From assembly GCA_002724505.1 (NCBI GenBank), contig PBOV01000044.1:4694-11614 (forward strand): a stretch of 6,921 nt of DNA. The letters are read 5' to 3'. The notes beneath the pieces were generated by a model. The model was given only the letters and a program-made list of their open reading frames with translations, did no database searches and was not told the origin of the DNA. Origin of the DNA: Rhodospirillaceae bacterium (lineage in GTDB: Bacteria > Pseudomonadota > Alphaproteobacteria > MPNO01 > UBA2964). This document shows positions 1 through 5,342 of the stretch, one piece after another. The translations under genes and the position numbers were made by a program. Each line of letters begins with the position of its first letter. Position 1 is the first letter of the stretch.

Positions 1-359
1 GAGTCTCCGCGGCTTCCTAGCATGGTTAACTCACCTCGAAAACGTTGCAGTACGACTTCAGTTGAATATTTTTCCTGCCCCGACTGGTCCGTCCACTTTC
101 TTGTTTGTAACTGCCCCTCTATGTAAACAGTCGAGCCCTTACGAAGATATTTTTGTGCTATCTCAGCGAGTTTTTCATTAAATATTACCACCCGGTGCCA
201 CTCGGTGCGTTCACGCCTTTCACCTGAATTCCGGTCACGCCAACTTTCTGAGGTTGCAATCGACATATTTACAACTGGATTACCGTCTTGCATGTTTCGG
301 GTTTCGGGGTCCCGGCCAAGATTGCCGATTAGGATCACCTTATTTACACTTCCAGCCAT
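1..359 (-). CDS. ssb: Single-stranded DNA-binding protein SSB, N-terminal 119 residues (3' end beyond the window)
   Basis: SSB coats single-stranded DNA during replication, recombination and repair. The visible 119 residues are an almost complete OB fold. The protein starts [19 protein letters not shown], and Trp40, Trp54, Phe60 and Trp89 match the DNA-stacking Trp40, Trp54, Phe60 and Trp88 of E. coli SSB. The motifs [15 protein letters not shown] and [15 protein letters not shown] are diagnostic. The disordered linker and acidic C-terminal tip, which bind partner proteins, lie outside the window. The ATG at 359 is the start because GGAGG (plus-strand cctcc, 370-374) precedes it by 10 nt and the family start aligns there. 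The gene points away from uvrA, which in E. coli is its immediate divergent neighbour; here five metabolic genes separate them. The identification is secure. Confidence 0.97.
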   Translation of the reverse strand, partial: MAGSVNKVILIGNLGRDPETRNMQDGNPVVNMSIATSESWRDRNSGERRERTEWHRVVIFNEKLAEIAQKYLRKGSTVYIEGQLQTRKWTDQSGQEKYSTEVVLQRFRGELTMLGSRGD

Positions 360-374
360 AACTTCTTTACCTCC

Positions 375-392
375 AACTCAAATAATTGAGTT
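375..392. repeat. 7-bp inverted repeat upstream of the ssb ribosome binding site
   Basis: AACTCAA (375-381) and TTGAGTT (386-392) are perfect inverted copies around a 4-nt centre. The element directly abuts the ssb Shine-Dalgarno (370-374). A TATGAT hexamer on the minus strand (401 to 396) could be the ssb -10 box, which would put transcription start inside the repeat, but I find no good -35. It could be an operator or a small 5'-UTR hairpin. The repeat is directly visible; its role is inferred. Confidence 0.45.
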
Positions 393-425
393 AATATCAT
401 ACCGGAAATAGGCTCAGACAACACC

Positions 426-454
426 TACACATTAAAGATAACCATAGATATATT
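426..454 (+). promoter_or_regulatory. Candidate sigma-70-type promoter for the ring-cleavage dioxygenase gene
   Basis: TACACA (426-431, 4 of 6 matches to TTGACA) and TATATT (449-454, 5 of 6 matches to TATAAT) are separated by 17 bp. This predicts transcription from about 461, giving a leader of about 50 nt before the ATG at 513. The region is AT-rich, so chance matches are likely. Support comes from the spacing and from the inverted repeat that begins at the last base of the -10 box. Confidence 0.35.
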
Positions 455-493
455 AGTTTTACCTAGCTCACATGAGAGAGCAGTGTAAAACTA
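454..493 (+). promoter_or_regulatory. Nested inverted repeat: operator or leader hairpin before the dioxygenase gene
   Basis: TAGTTTTAC (454-462) and GTAAAACTA (485-493) are perfect 9-bp inverted copies separated by 22 nt. The half-site centres are 31 bp apart, close to three helical turns. Inside lies a second symmetric element: GCTC (466-469) pairs with GAGC (478-481) around an 8-nt loop, leaving a 3x3 internal loop. The left arm touches the candidate -10 box and the right arm ends 6 nt before the AAGGAG Shine-Dalgarno (500-505). That position fits a repressor operator. If transcription starts further upstream, the RNA could fold into a leader hairpin. No terminator-like U tract follows. 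Confidence 0.5.
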
Positions 494-512
494 TGAAAAA
501 AGGAGCTTCACT

Positions 513-1613
513 ATGGGTACAGCTGGTGTCATTGGAGGCGTTTGCACCACCCATGCCCCTCAACTATGGACCCTCCCCGATTCGGAAGATCCCAACGTTG
601 TAAAACGAGTTAAAGCTTTACTTGGTGATGTCGGTTGTAAACTTAAGGCGCTAAAGCCTGATATCTGCATCGTGATTGCTAACGATCACGCTCATCAGTT
701 TTTGCTTCACTGCACCGCGAGTTTTACAATGCATATAGGTGCCGTTGCCGAAGGTAGTTTTGCCGGGCGAGATTATACATACCCGGTTGCCAGTGAGGCA
801 TCTCTGGATCTTCTTCGTTACGCCCAAAGAAATAACGTCGATCCTGCCTTCACCAGCAATGCGAAAATAGACTATGCGTTTGGCATTCCCCTTGATTTTA
901 CCGGAATAGACACTGTTCCTATTTTACCGATTTTTGTAAATGCTTACGTACCACCCCAGCCGTCTATGGAACGTTGCTTTTCATTTGGCCGCATACTCGG
1001 TGATGGGATCAAGGCCTTGGGGTTAAGAGCGGTAGTCGTATGTAGCGGGGGCCTTTCACACTATCCGGGTACCGAAAGGTACATGGATCCGGGTCCTGAC
1101 GAAGAGTTTGATCGGCACTTCATGAGGATGATGGAGCGCGGCGAATTGCGTTACCTCCTGGCACTAGATGAAAAAAAATTAGATGAAACAGGCAACATAG
1201 AATTGCGTTGCTGGGGTGTCGCCGCTGGCATGATTGGAGAACGCGCGCCCGACGTCACAAACTTTGAGCCAACTTGGCATCATAATTACGGTACCGTTGC
1301 CTGGACAATGGAGCCTGAGCTTGACCACTTCAAGCCCCACTACCCATCAATTAATCCAAAGCGCGTTGTGTTATCCGAGGTTCTCCACAAACTTTCTATC
1401 GACGAGCCGGAACGAAAAAGATACCTCTCAAACCCATCGGACTATGCTGCCGCTATTGAAGATTTAAATGAAGAAGAACGTGAGGCCCTCATTACTTTGG
1501 ATCAGTCCCAAATGATTGCTCTTGGAATACACCCATTCGTCTCTCACAGCTTCAGACGCGTACTAGAAAGGGCGGGTATTTTGCAGGCAGCGGCACCGCC
1601 GAAAGAAGAATAG
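513..1613 (+). CDS. Class III extradiol ring-cleavage dioxygenase, fused LigB-like and LigA-like domains
   Basis: The 366-residue protein is predicted to open a catechol-type aromatic ring next to the two hydroxyls using Fe(II) and O2, in the cytoplasm. Residues 1-270 form a LigB-like catalytic domain. His14 (THAPQ), His59 (NDHAH) and Glu230 (NIELRCW) match the iron ligands His12, His61 and Glu242 of LigB, and His183 (GGLSHYPG) matches the acid/base His195. Residues 287-355 resemble the LigA alpha subunit (LNEEEREALITLDQ, then LGIHP). The beta-alpha fusion order is that of gallate dioxygenases such as DesB/GalA, but those are longer, around 420 residues. One residue is odd: Tyr121 in DYAFGIPL sits where LigB and MhpB have a conserved His. 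The start is set by AAGGAG at 500-505, 7 nt before the ATG. It converges on the aldolase gene with 3 bp between stop codons. The superfamily is secure; the substrate is unknown. Confidence 0.88.
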   Translation: MGTAGVIGGVCTTHAPQLWTLPDSEDPNVVKRVKALLGDVGCKLKALKPDICIVIANDHAHQFLLHCTASFTMHIGAVAEGSFAGRDYTYPVASEASLDLLRYAQRNNVDPAFTSNAKIDYAFGIPLDFTGIDTVPILPIFVNAYVPPQPSMERCFSFGRILGDGIKALGLRAVVVCSGGLSHYPGTERYMDPGPDEEFDRHFMRMMERGELRYLLALDEKKLDETGNIELRCWGVAAGMIGERAPDVTNFEPTWHHNYGTVAWTMEPELDHFKPHYPSINPKRVVLSEVLHKLSIDEPERKRYLSNPSDYAAAIEDLNEEEREALITLDQSQMIALGIHPFVSHSFRRVLERAGILQAAAPPKEE

Positions 1614-1616
1614 CTA

Positions 1617-2336
1617 CTAGCTGCGCCCTTCAGTACGGTCAAGGCGCCGATTATGGTAGCGCCAAAGGTTAGTAACAATTCGAGGATAAAGTATTGCTTC
1701 ATCCTTTAAGCCAGTATTAACCTTCCATTGCCACTCCAGACCACTGGCACTCATAGCGAGCTGTTCTTTGCAAGCTTGTTCGATAGCAATTCCCATGATA
1801 ACGCAATGCTCAATTGATGTACCACAGAAGGTAACGCCGTGATTACGCAAGAGCACGGCCCAGGCATCTCCTAAAGCGTCCGCCATTCCAGCTGCATCTT
1901 CCATATTTCGGACTAACGCTAGAGTTTTCTCAAACACCTCAACCTTACCCCCAAAATAAGATCCATTATGACCGATACCAACTAGTTTTTCGTTAGTAGC
2001 CGAAAGCAAGACACAATTCATTGGGTGAGTATGACCGACACAGTGGACGTCTGGCCGCGCTAACAAAACGGCTGCGTGGATGGGCCATTCTGAATGGCGA
2101 TGTCCATTACTCCCATCGAGGACCTTTCCTTCCCAATCTATTAAATGGAGATCGCCAACCTCAACCTCATCCAATCCAATTTCCTGGCATTTCATCCATA
2201 GGCCACGCCCTTCCGGGTCACGCCAAGATAAATGCCCAAGGGTCGCCTCAAGATGGCCATTAGCCGCTACAATCCTGTAACCCCTTGCCAGGTTTTCTAA
2301 AGCCTTTGGAATATCGACATTTCTATTATCTGTCAT
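1617..2336 (-). CDS. Class II aldolase/adducin-family protein (aldolase or decarboxylase)
   Basis: The 239-residue protein has the length and motifs of the class II aldolase/adducin family, divalent-metal enzymes that break or remake C-C bonds next to a carbonyl. Numbering from the chosen start, Glu83 (HSEWPIH), His102 and His104 (GHTHPMN) and His166 (LRNHGV) match the catalytic Glu73 and metal ligands His92, His94 and His155 of FucA. Besides sugar-phosphate aldolases, the family includes decarboxylases of aromatic pathways, such as 3,4-dihydroxyphthalate decarboxylase and, as I recall, CmtD of p-cumate breakdown. Next to a ring-cleavage dioxygenase, a decarboxylase or aldolase of the cleavage product is a reasonable guess. 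The ATG at 2336 is preferred because GGAGG (2342-2346) lies 5 nt upstream; an in-frame GTG at 2348 would put that site inside the gene. It probably follows the dehydrogenase gene in transcription, after 180 bp. Confidence 0.85.
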   Translation of the reverse strand: MTDNRNVDIPKALENLARGYRIVAANGHLEATLGHLSWRDPEGRGLWMKCQEIGLDEVEVGDLHLIDWEGKVLDGSNGHRHSEWPIHAAVLLARPDVHCVGHTHPMNCVLLSATNEKLVGIGHNGSYFGGKVEVFEKTLALVRNMEDAAGMADALGDAWAVLLRNHGVTFCGTSIEHCVIMGIAIEQACKEQLAMSASGLEWQWKVNTGLKDEAILYPRIVTNLWRYHNRRLDRTEGRS

Positions 2337-2407
2337 CGTTGCCTCCACGCTTCGAATTTTTTCATTAGAATACCACCAAGACCAGCTAGAAAAATTCCAA
2401 AAGCACC
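2333..2407 (-). pseudogene. Possible relic: C-terminal tail of a lost membrane protein gene
   Basis: Read on the minus strand in the frame ending at TGA 2335-2333, this stretch encodes 24 residues after an in-frame TAA (2410-2408). The middle is a glycine-rich hydrophobic run (FGIFLAGLGGILM) and the end is basic and aromatic (KKFEAWRQR), like the last membrane helix and cytosolic tail of a transporter permease. Its TGA overlaps the aldolase ATG as ATGA, the arrangement of translationally coupled operon genes. There is no start codon apart from an internal ATG. I infer the remains of a transporter gene once placed between the dehydrogenase and aldolase genes. Chance is a real alternative given the short length. 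Confidence 0.35.
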
Positions 2408-2516
2408 TTAGACAAAAACCAAATTTCTATGTTTCAAATCAACATAGGCTTATTAAACATTCAGCTCTCCTAGATCATAGTTACATCTTACCTGCTAAAA
2501 CTTTCAATCAAAAATA
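2408..2516. other. Non-coding stretch before the relic, with a micro-ORF carrying a good ribosome binding site
   Basis: This is the rest of the 180-bp gap between the dehydrogenase stop and the aldolase start. On the minus strand, AGGAG (2471-2467) lies 6 nt before an ATG at 2460 that opens an 8-codon frame (MFNKPMLI, stop at 2436-2434). It could be the surviving start of the gene whose tail is described at 2333-2407, a leader peptide, or chance. I see no convincing terminator hairpin or promoter here. Confidence 0.3.
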
Positions 2517-3470
2517 TTAGTAACCCCCAAGAAAATTTTTAGGGTTTCCCTTTAAAAATGCGTCAATGGCCTCCACATATCCCTTAAAATAAGCTCCATA
2601 ATTATTTGCTTCAACATATCCAAGGTGCGGGGTGATAACTGTATTTTTTAAGTGTCGAAAGGGATGGTCGACGGGAAGGGGCTCAACACTAAAAACGTCA
2701 ATGCCAGCACCAGCAATTGTCTTGTTCTTAAGTGCATTAATTAGATCATCTTCATCAATTATCGGTCCTCTGGCAGTGTTAATAATGTAAGCTGTCGATT
2801 TCATCCGACTAAGATCCTCAGCTTTAAACATGCCACGTGTGCGATCGCTTAAAATCAAGTGGATTGTAAGAAAATCCGAATTAAGGAGTAGACCCTCTTT
2901 ATCGGCTAACTCTACCCCGAATTCGTCGCACCGCTCCTTTGTTAGGTTTTCGCTCCACGCAATTACCTTCATGTCGAAGGCCTTTGCTATCTTCGCCATT
3001 CGGCTACCAAGATTACCTAGACCCGCTATCCCCAGTGTCTTTCCAGTAAGACATTCACCGATAGACTGTTGCCAACCCCCCGCCCGAATATTCGTATCCT
3101 CAGCCGGTATTTTTCTTGCTAAGGCAAGAATTAGTCCCCAGGCAAGCTCGGCTGTTGGCTTGCCCATGCTCTTAGTGCCACAAACAAATATATTATTTCT
3201 TTTTGCAGCCTCAACGTCGATCCCACGATTTCGCATCCCACTTGAAACAATTAACTTTAGTTTCGGAAGCCTTTCAATCAACGAACTTGTGAAGGGTGTC
3301 CGCTCGCGCATGGCGCAAATAATTTCAAAGTCTTGAAGCCGCCTCACAATCTCATCCTCATCAAAAAGATGGTCCGTAAAAACCTCTATTTGTGTTCGAC
3401 CCGAAATTAATGACCAGTCAGCACTGGCTAGAGCGGTATTTTGATAATCGTCTAAAATTGCTACACGCAT
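2517..3470 (-). CDS. D-2-hydroxyacid dehydrogenase family protein (NAD(P)-dependent)
   Basis: The 317-residue protein belongs to the D-isomer-specific 2-hydroxyacid dehydrogenases, which interconvert 2-oxo acids and D-2-hydroxy acids in the cytoplasm. The N-terminal half is the split catalytic domain. The Rossmann glycine motif GLGNLG is at 150-155. The catalytic trio is visible: Arg234 (NTARGP), Glu263 (DVFSVEPLP) and His282 (ITPHLGY). Length is normal for the family. The start is the ATG at 3470, where the family N-terminus MRVAILDDY begins and GGGAG lies 7 nt upstream; a GTG directly before it is a less likely start. The gene diverges from the SDR gene and leads toward the aldolase gene. 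It may act on a 2-oxo acid released by the pathway, but the substrate cannot be read from sequence. Confidence 0.9.
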   Translation of the reverse strand: MRVAILDDYQNTALASADWSLISGRTQIEVFTDHLFDEDEIVRRLQDFEIICAMRERTPFTSSLIERLPKLKLIVSSGMRNRGIDVEAAKRNNIFVCGTKSMGKPTAELAWGLILALARKIPAEDTNIRAGGWQQSIGECLTGKTLGIAGLGNLGSRMAKIAKAFDMKVIAWSENLTKERCDEFGVELADKEGLLLNSDFLTIHLILSDRTRGMFKAEDLSRMKSTAYIINTARGPIIDEDDLINALKNKTIAGAGIDVFSVEPLPVDHPFRHLKNTVITPHLGYVEANNYGAYFKGYVEAIDAFLKGNPKNFLGGY

Positions 3471-3552
3471 CACTCGTCTCCCAAAAGAATTTAGGTCATG
3501 ATGGTTATGGAATCGTACTCTGACAATCCCGATTAATATAATGGAGGTCCAA
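3471..3552. promoter_or_regulatory. Divergent intergenic region between dehydrogenase and SDR genes
   Basis: This 82-bp gap must hold the promoters of both flanking units unless they are read from further away. On the minus strand, TTGTCA (3526-3521) and CATCAT (3503-3498) with 17 bp between them form a weak candidate promoter for the dehydrogenase gene. AATCG (3511-3515) and CGATT (3530-3534) form a short inverted repeat. GGAGG at 3543-3547 is the SDR ribosome binding site, 5 nt before the ATG. I see no strong plus-strand promoter. Confidence 0.35.
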
Positions 3553-4302
3553 ATGTTATCGATGACAGGCAAAGTAATTTTAATAACCGGCGCGGGGTCG
3601 GGTTTGGGACAAAGCCACGCAGTCCTTTTTTCCAAATATGGCGCTGACATTATCATACAGGACGTTAATGGTGATGGAGCGGCAGAAACTGCTGAGATGG
3701 TTTCTGCCAACGGTGGCAAATCGCATGTTATGATTGGAGATGTGCGTGCCTCTGACGAATTTTCGGAAGGAGCTAAAATAGCTATGGCTAAACTTGGGCC
3801 TGTCGACGTGTTAATCAACAATGCCGGGATTAGCAGCCGTGGCCGGGCATTCGAGGAAATCGATGATGAAATAATGGCGGAGATGTTCGACATCAATATT
3901 AAGGGTGCCTATGTAGCAACTCGTTCAGTTCTAGCGGGAATGAAAGAACGCAAAGAGGGTCGCATAATCAATACGTCTTCTATTTTTGGAATGGCCGGAA
4001 CCGCACAGGGATCCCATTATTGTGGCGCAAAAGCAGCGCTTATAGGTTTGACGAAAGCCTGGGCTAAAGAGTTTGCTCCCTGGAATATTTTAGTAAATGC
4101 CGTTGCCCCTGGATTTATTCCAACACCCATGACAAACAGACCAGGTAAGGATGCCCTTCGGGAAGCACGAATTGCCACGGTCCCATTAGGGCATGAGGGT
4201 GAACCTAATGATATCTCACATGCTGTTGTTTATTTTGCATCTGAAGGAGGAAAATATGTCACGGGACAAGTTCTAAGTCCGAATGGTGGTGTCGTCATTT
4301 AA
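3553..4302 (+). CDS. Short-chain dehydrogenase/reductase (classical SDR), probably NAD-dependent
   Basis: The 249-residue protein is a classical SDR, an oxidoreductase acting on alcohol or carbonyl groups. The cofactor motif TGAGSGLG is at 12-19. Asp37 ends the second strand (IIIQDVN), which usually signals NAD(H) rather than NADP(H). Asp63 (GDV), the NNAG motif at 89-92 and the catalytic tetrad Asn115, Ser143, Tyr156 (YCGAK) and Lys160 are all present. The PG motif (VAPGF) follows at 186-187. The ATG at 3553 is chosen because GGAGG (3543-3547) lies 5 nt upstream; an in-frame ATG at 3541 would put that site inside the gene. The amidohydrolase gene follows 11 bp after the stop, so the two are probably one operon. 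It could oxidise the ring-cleavage semialdehyde or its hemiacetal, as LigC does in protocatechuate breakdown, but LigC is from another family and this role is inferred. Confidence 0.92.
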   Translation: MLSMTGKVILITGAGSGLGQSHAVLFSKYGADIIIQDVNGDGAAETAEMVSANGGKSHVMIGDVRASDEFSEGAKIAMAKLGPVDVLINNAGISSRGRAFEEIDDEIMAEMFDINIKGAYVATRSVLAGMKERKEGRIINTSSIFGMAGTAQGSHYCGAKAALIGLTKAWAKEFAPWNILVNAVAPGFIPTPMTNRPGKDALREARIATVPLGHEGEPNDISHAVVYFASEGGKYVTGQVLSPNGGVVI

Positions 4303-4313
4303 AAGGAAAAACA

Positions 4314-5240
4314 ATGATAATTGATACGCATATTCACGTATGGAGTTATCCAGCTCTCGTCAACGCACGCGATCATATTAAATCAACCAAAGATTTGGTA
4401 AGCTTTCGCAGCCGTTGCCCAGATCTTTATGACCGAACATTAACGGAAGAGCCAATTGATAACTCAGATCAATTGATCTCCGATATGGACAAATTTGGAA
4501 TTGATCGCGGATTCGTTCAAGCACGTCCAGGATCTGTGACTAATGATCAAGTGGCACTTTCCGTTGAACGACACCCAGACAGGCTTTTCGGGCTTATGCG
4601 TATTGGGCACGACCAAGAGGCGGCATACGAATACATGGAGGACCCCACTCCTGTGCGGGAAAGTGCGGCAGATGAAATAGCCCATTGTATTGAGGATTTA
4701 GGAATGATTGGGCTTGGAGAAATATTTATTCGAGCTATGACTGCCGAAGTTGACCCGGAAAAGATCGCTCGTGACTTGGTTTCCATGATGGATGCCGTTA
4801 ATCACTATAAGGTCCCGGTGCAATTCCCAACAGCCTGGTCTCAATTTCCAGGGGGACTCTTTTACGGGCACCCGGTGTGGGCAGACGAAGTAGCGGCGCG
4901 ATACCCTGAGGTGCCCATAATCCTGACAAAAATGGGGCGAAGCCTAATTACCTACTTTGAGCCATGTATGGCTGTGGGAATGAGAAATGAGAATGTTTAT
5001 TTCGATGTAGTTGGAACAAATGCTGATCATTTAAGACAGGCACTCGATTTATTAGGCTCTGAACGAATTATGTTTGGGTCGGATTGGTCTGCGACCTGGA
5101 GTTGTGTTCGTGAACCTGCCCCGCTGTATACCATGCGTCTCAAGGTACTTGAGGATGCAAATTGCACCTCGGAAGAGCGTGAAAATATATTATGGCGCAA
5201 TGCAGCCCGGCTTTTCAAATTACATGACTTAACGAAATAG
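4314..5240 (+). CDS. Amidohydrolase-2 family protein with an incomplete metal site
   Basis: The 308-residue protein is a TIM-barrel member of the amidohydrolase superfamily, in the group with ACMSD-like decarboxylases and several ring-cleavage-pathway hydrolases. The first-strand motif DTHIHVW carries the metal pair His6 and His8, Glu136 is in GLGEI, and the last catalytic residue is Asp257 (FGSDW). Where most relatives have a His after strand 5 (often PVxxH) this protein has VPVQFPTAW (168-174), and where they have a His after strand 6 (xxHxG) it has TKMGR with Lys206. The C-terminal NILWRNAARLFKL is typical of the family. A weak AAGGA (4303-4307) precedes the ATG by 6 nt. It probably shares a transcript with the SDR gene. 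A hydrolase, hydratase or decarboxylase acting on a ring-cleavage product is plausible. Family secure; reaction unknown. Confidence 0.87.
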   Translation: MIIDTHIHVWSYPALVNARDHIKSTKDLVSFRSRCPDLYDRTLTEEPIDNSDQLISDMDKFGIDRGFVQARPGSVTNDQVALSVERHPDRLFGLMRIGHDQEAAYEYMEDPTPVRESAADEIAHCIEDLGMIGLGEIFIRAMTAEVDPEKIARDLVSMMDAVNHYKVPVQFPTAWSQFPGGLFYGHPVWADEVAARYPEVPIILTKMGRSLITYFEPCMAVGMRNENVYFDVVGTNADHLRQALDLLGSERIMFGSDWSATWSCVREPAPLYTMRLKVLEDANCTSEERENILWRNAARLFKLHDLTK

Positions 5241-5246
5241 AATTAG

Positions 5247-5261
5247 GTTCATTTCATGTTT
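5247..5261 (+). promoter_or_regulatory. Candidate SOS (LexA) box upstream of uvrA
   Basis: GTTC (5247-5250), seven bases, then GTTT (5258-5261) match the alphaproteobacterial LexA consensus GTTC-N7-GTTC at 7 of 8 fixed positions. The site ends 81 bp before the uvrA ATG. TTTAAT (5260-5265) overlapping its right end could be a -10 box, a position from which LexA would block transcription, though no good -35 is visible. uvrA is a known SOS gene in many bacteria. No similar site is seen upstream of ssb. Confidence 0.5.
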
Positions 5262-5342
5262 TAATACGTCCTTTGAAACACGCGAATTCTAGCCTGAAAA
5301 GTAAGCCTTCCAAAGTCTTTCTCTTTGTCATATAGATCAAGT

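Noticed and set aside
205..411. A 68-codon plus-strand open frame over the ssb start.
   Set aside because: It is the antisense shadow of ssb, with no family resemblance and no ribosome binding site.
1171..1178. Run of eight A inside the dioxygenase gene as a phase-variation or frameshift site.
   Set aside because: It encodes an in-frame Glu-Lys-Lys stretch, the frame is intact on both sides and nothing else suggests slippage.
1612..1622. Short palindrome AGCTA-C-TAGCT at the convergent stop codons as a terminator.
   Set aside because: The arms are 5 bp with a 1-nt centre and there is no T tract on either side.
3537..3542. A perfect TATAAT hexamer just before the SDR gene.
   Set aside because: It directly abuts the Shine-Dalgarno, so transcription from it would begin at or after the ribosome binding site, and no -35 lies at the right distance.
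3471..3896. The D-2-hydroxyacid dehydrogenase frame stays open upstream to an ATG at 3896, adding 142 residues.
   Set aside because: The extension is antisense to the SDR gene, is low-complexity Ser/Ile/Pro-rich and matches no family; the family N-terminus and a ribosome binding site mark 3470 as the start.
5231..5262. Possible terminator after the amidohydrolase gene (GAAAT 5234-5238 with ATTTC 5251-5255).
   Set aside because: The stem is 5 bp and AT-rich with a 12-nt loop, too weak for an intrinsic terminator.
5273..5336. TTGAAA (5273-5278) and TATAGA (5331-5336) as a uvrA promoter.
   Set aside because: The spacing between them is far too long, and TATAGA is only 6 nt from the start codon.
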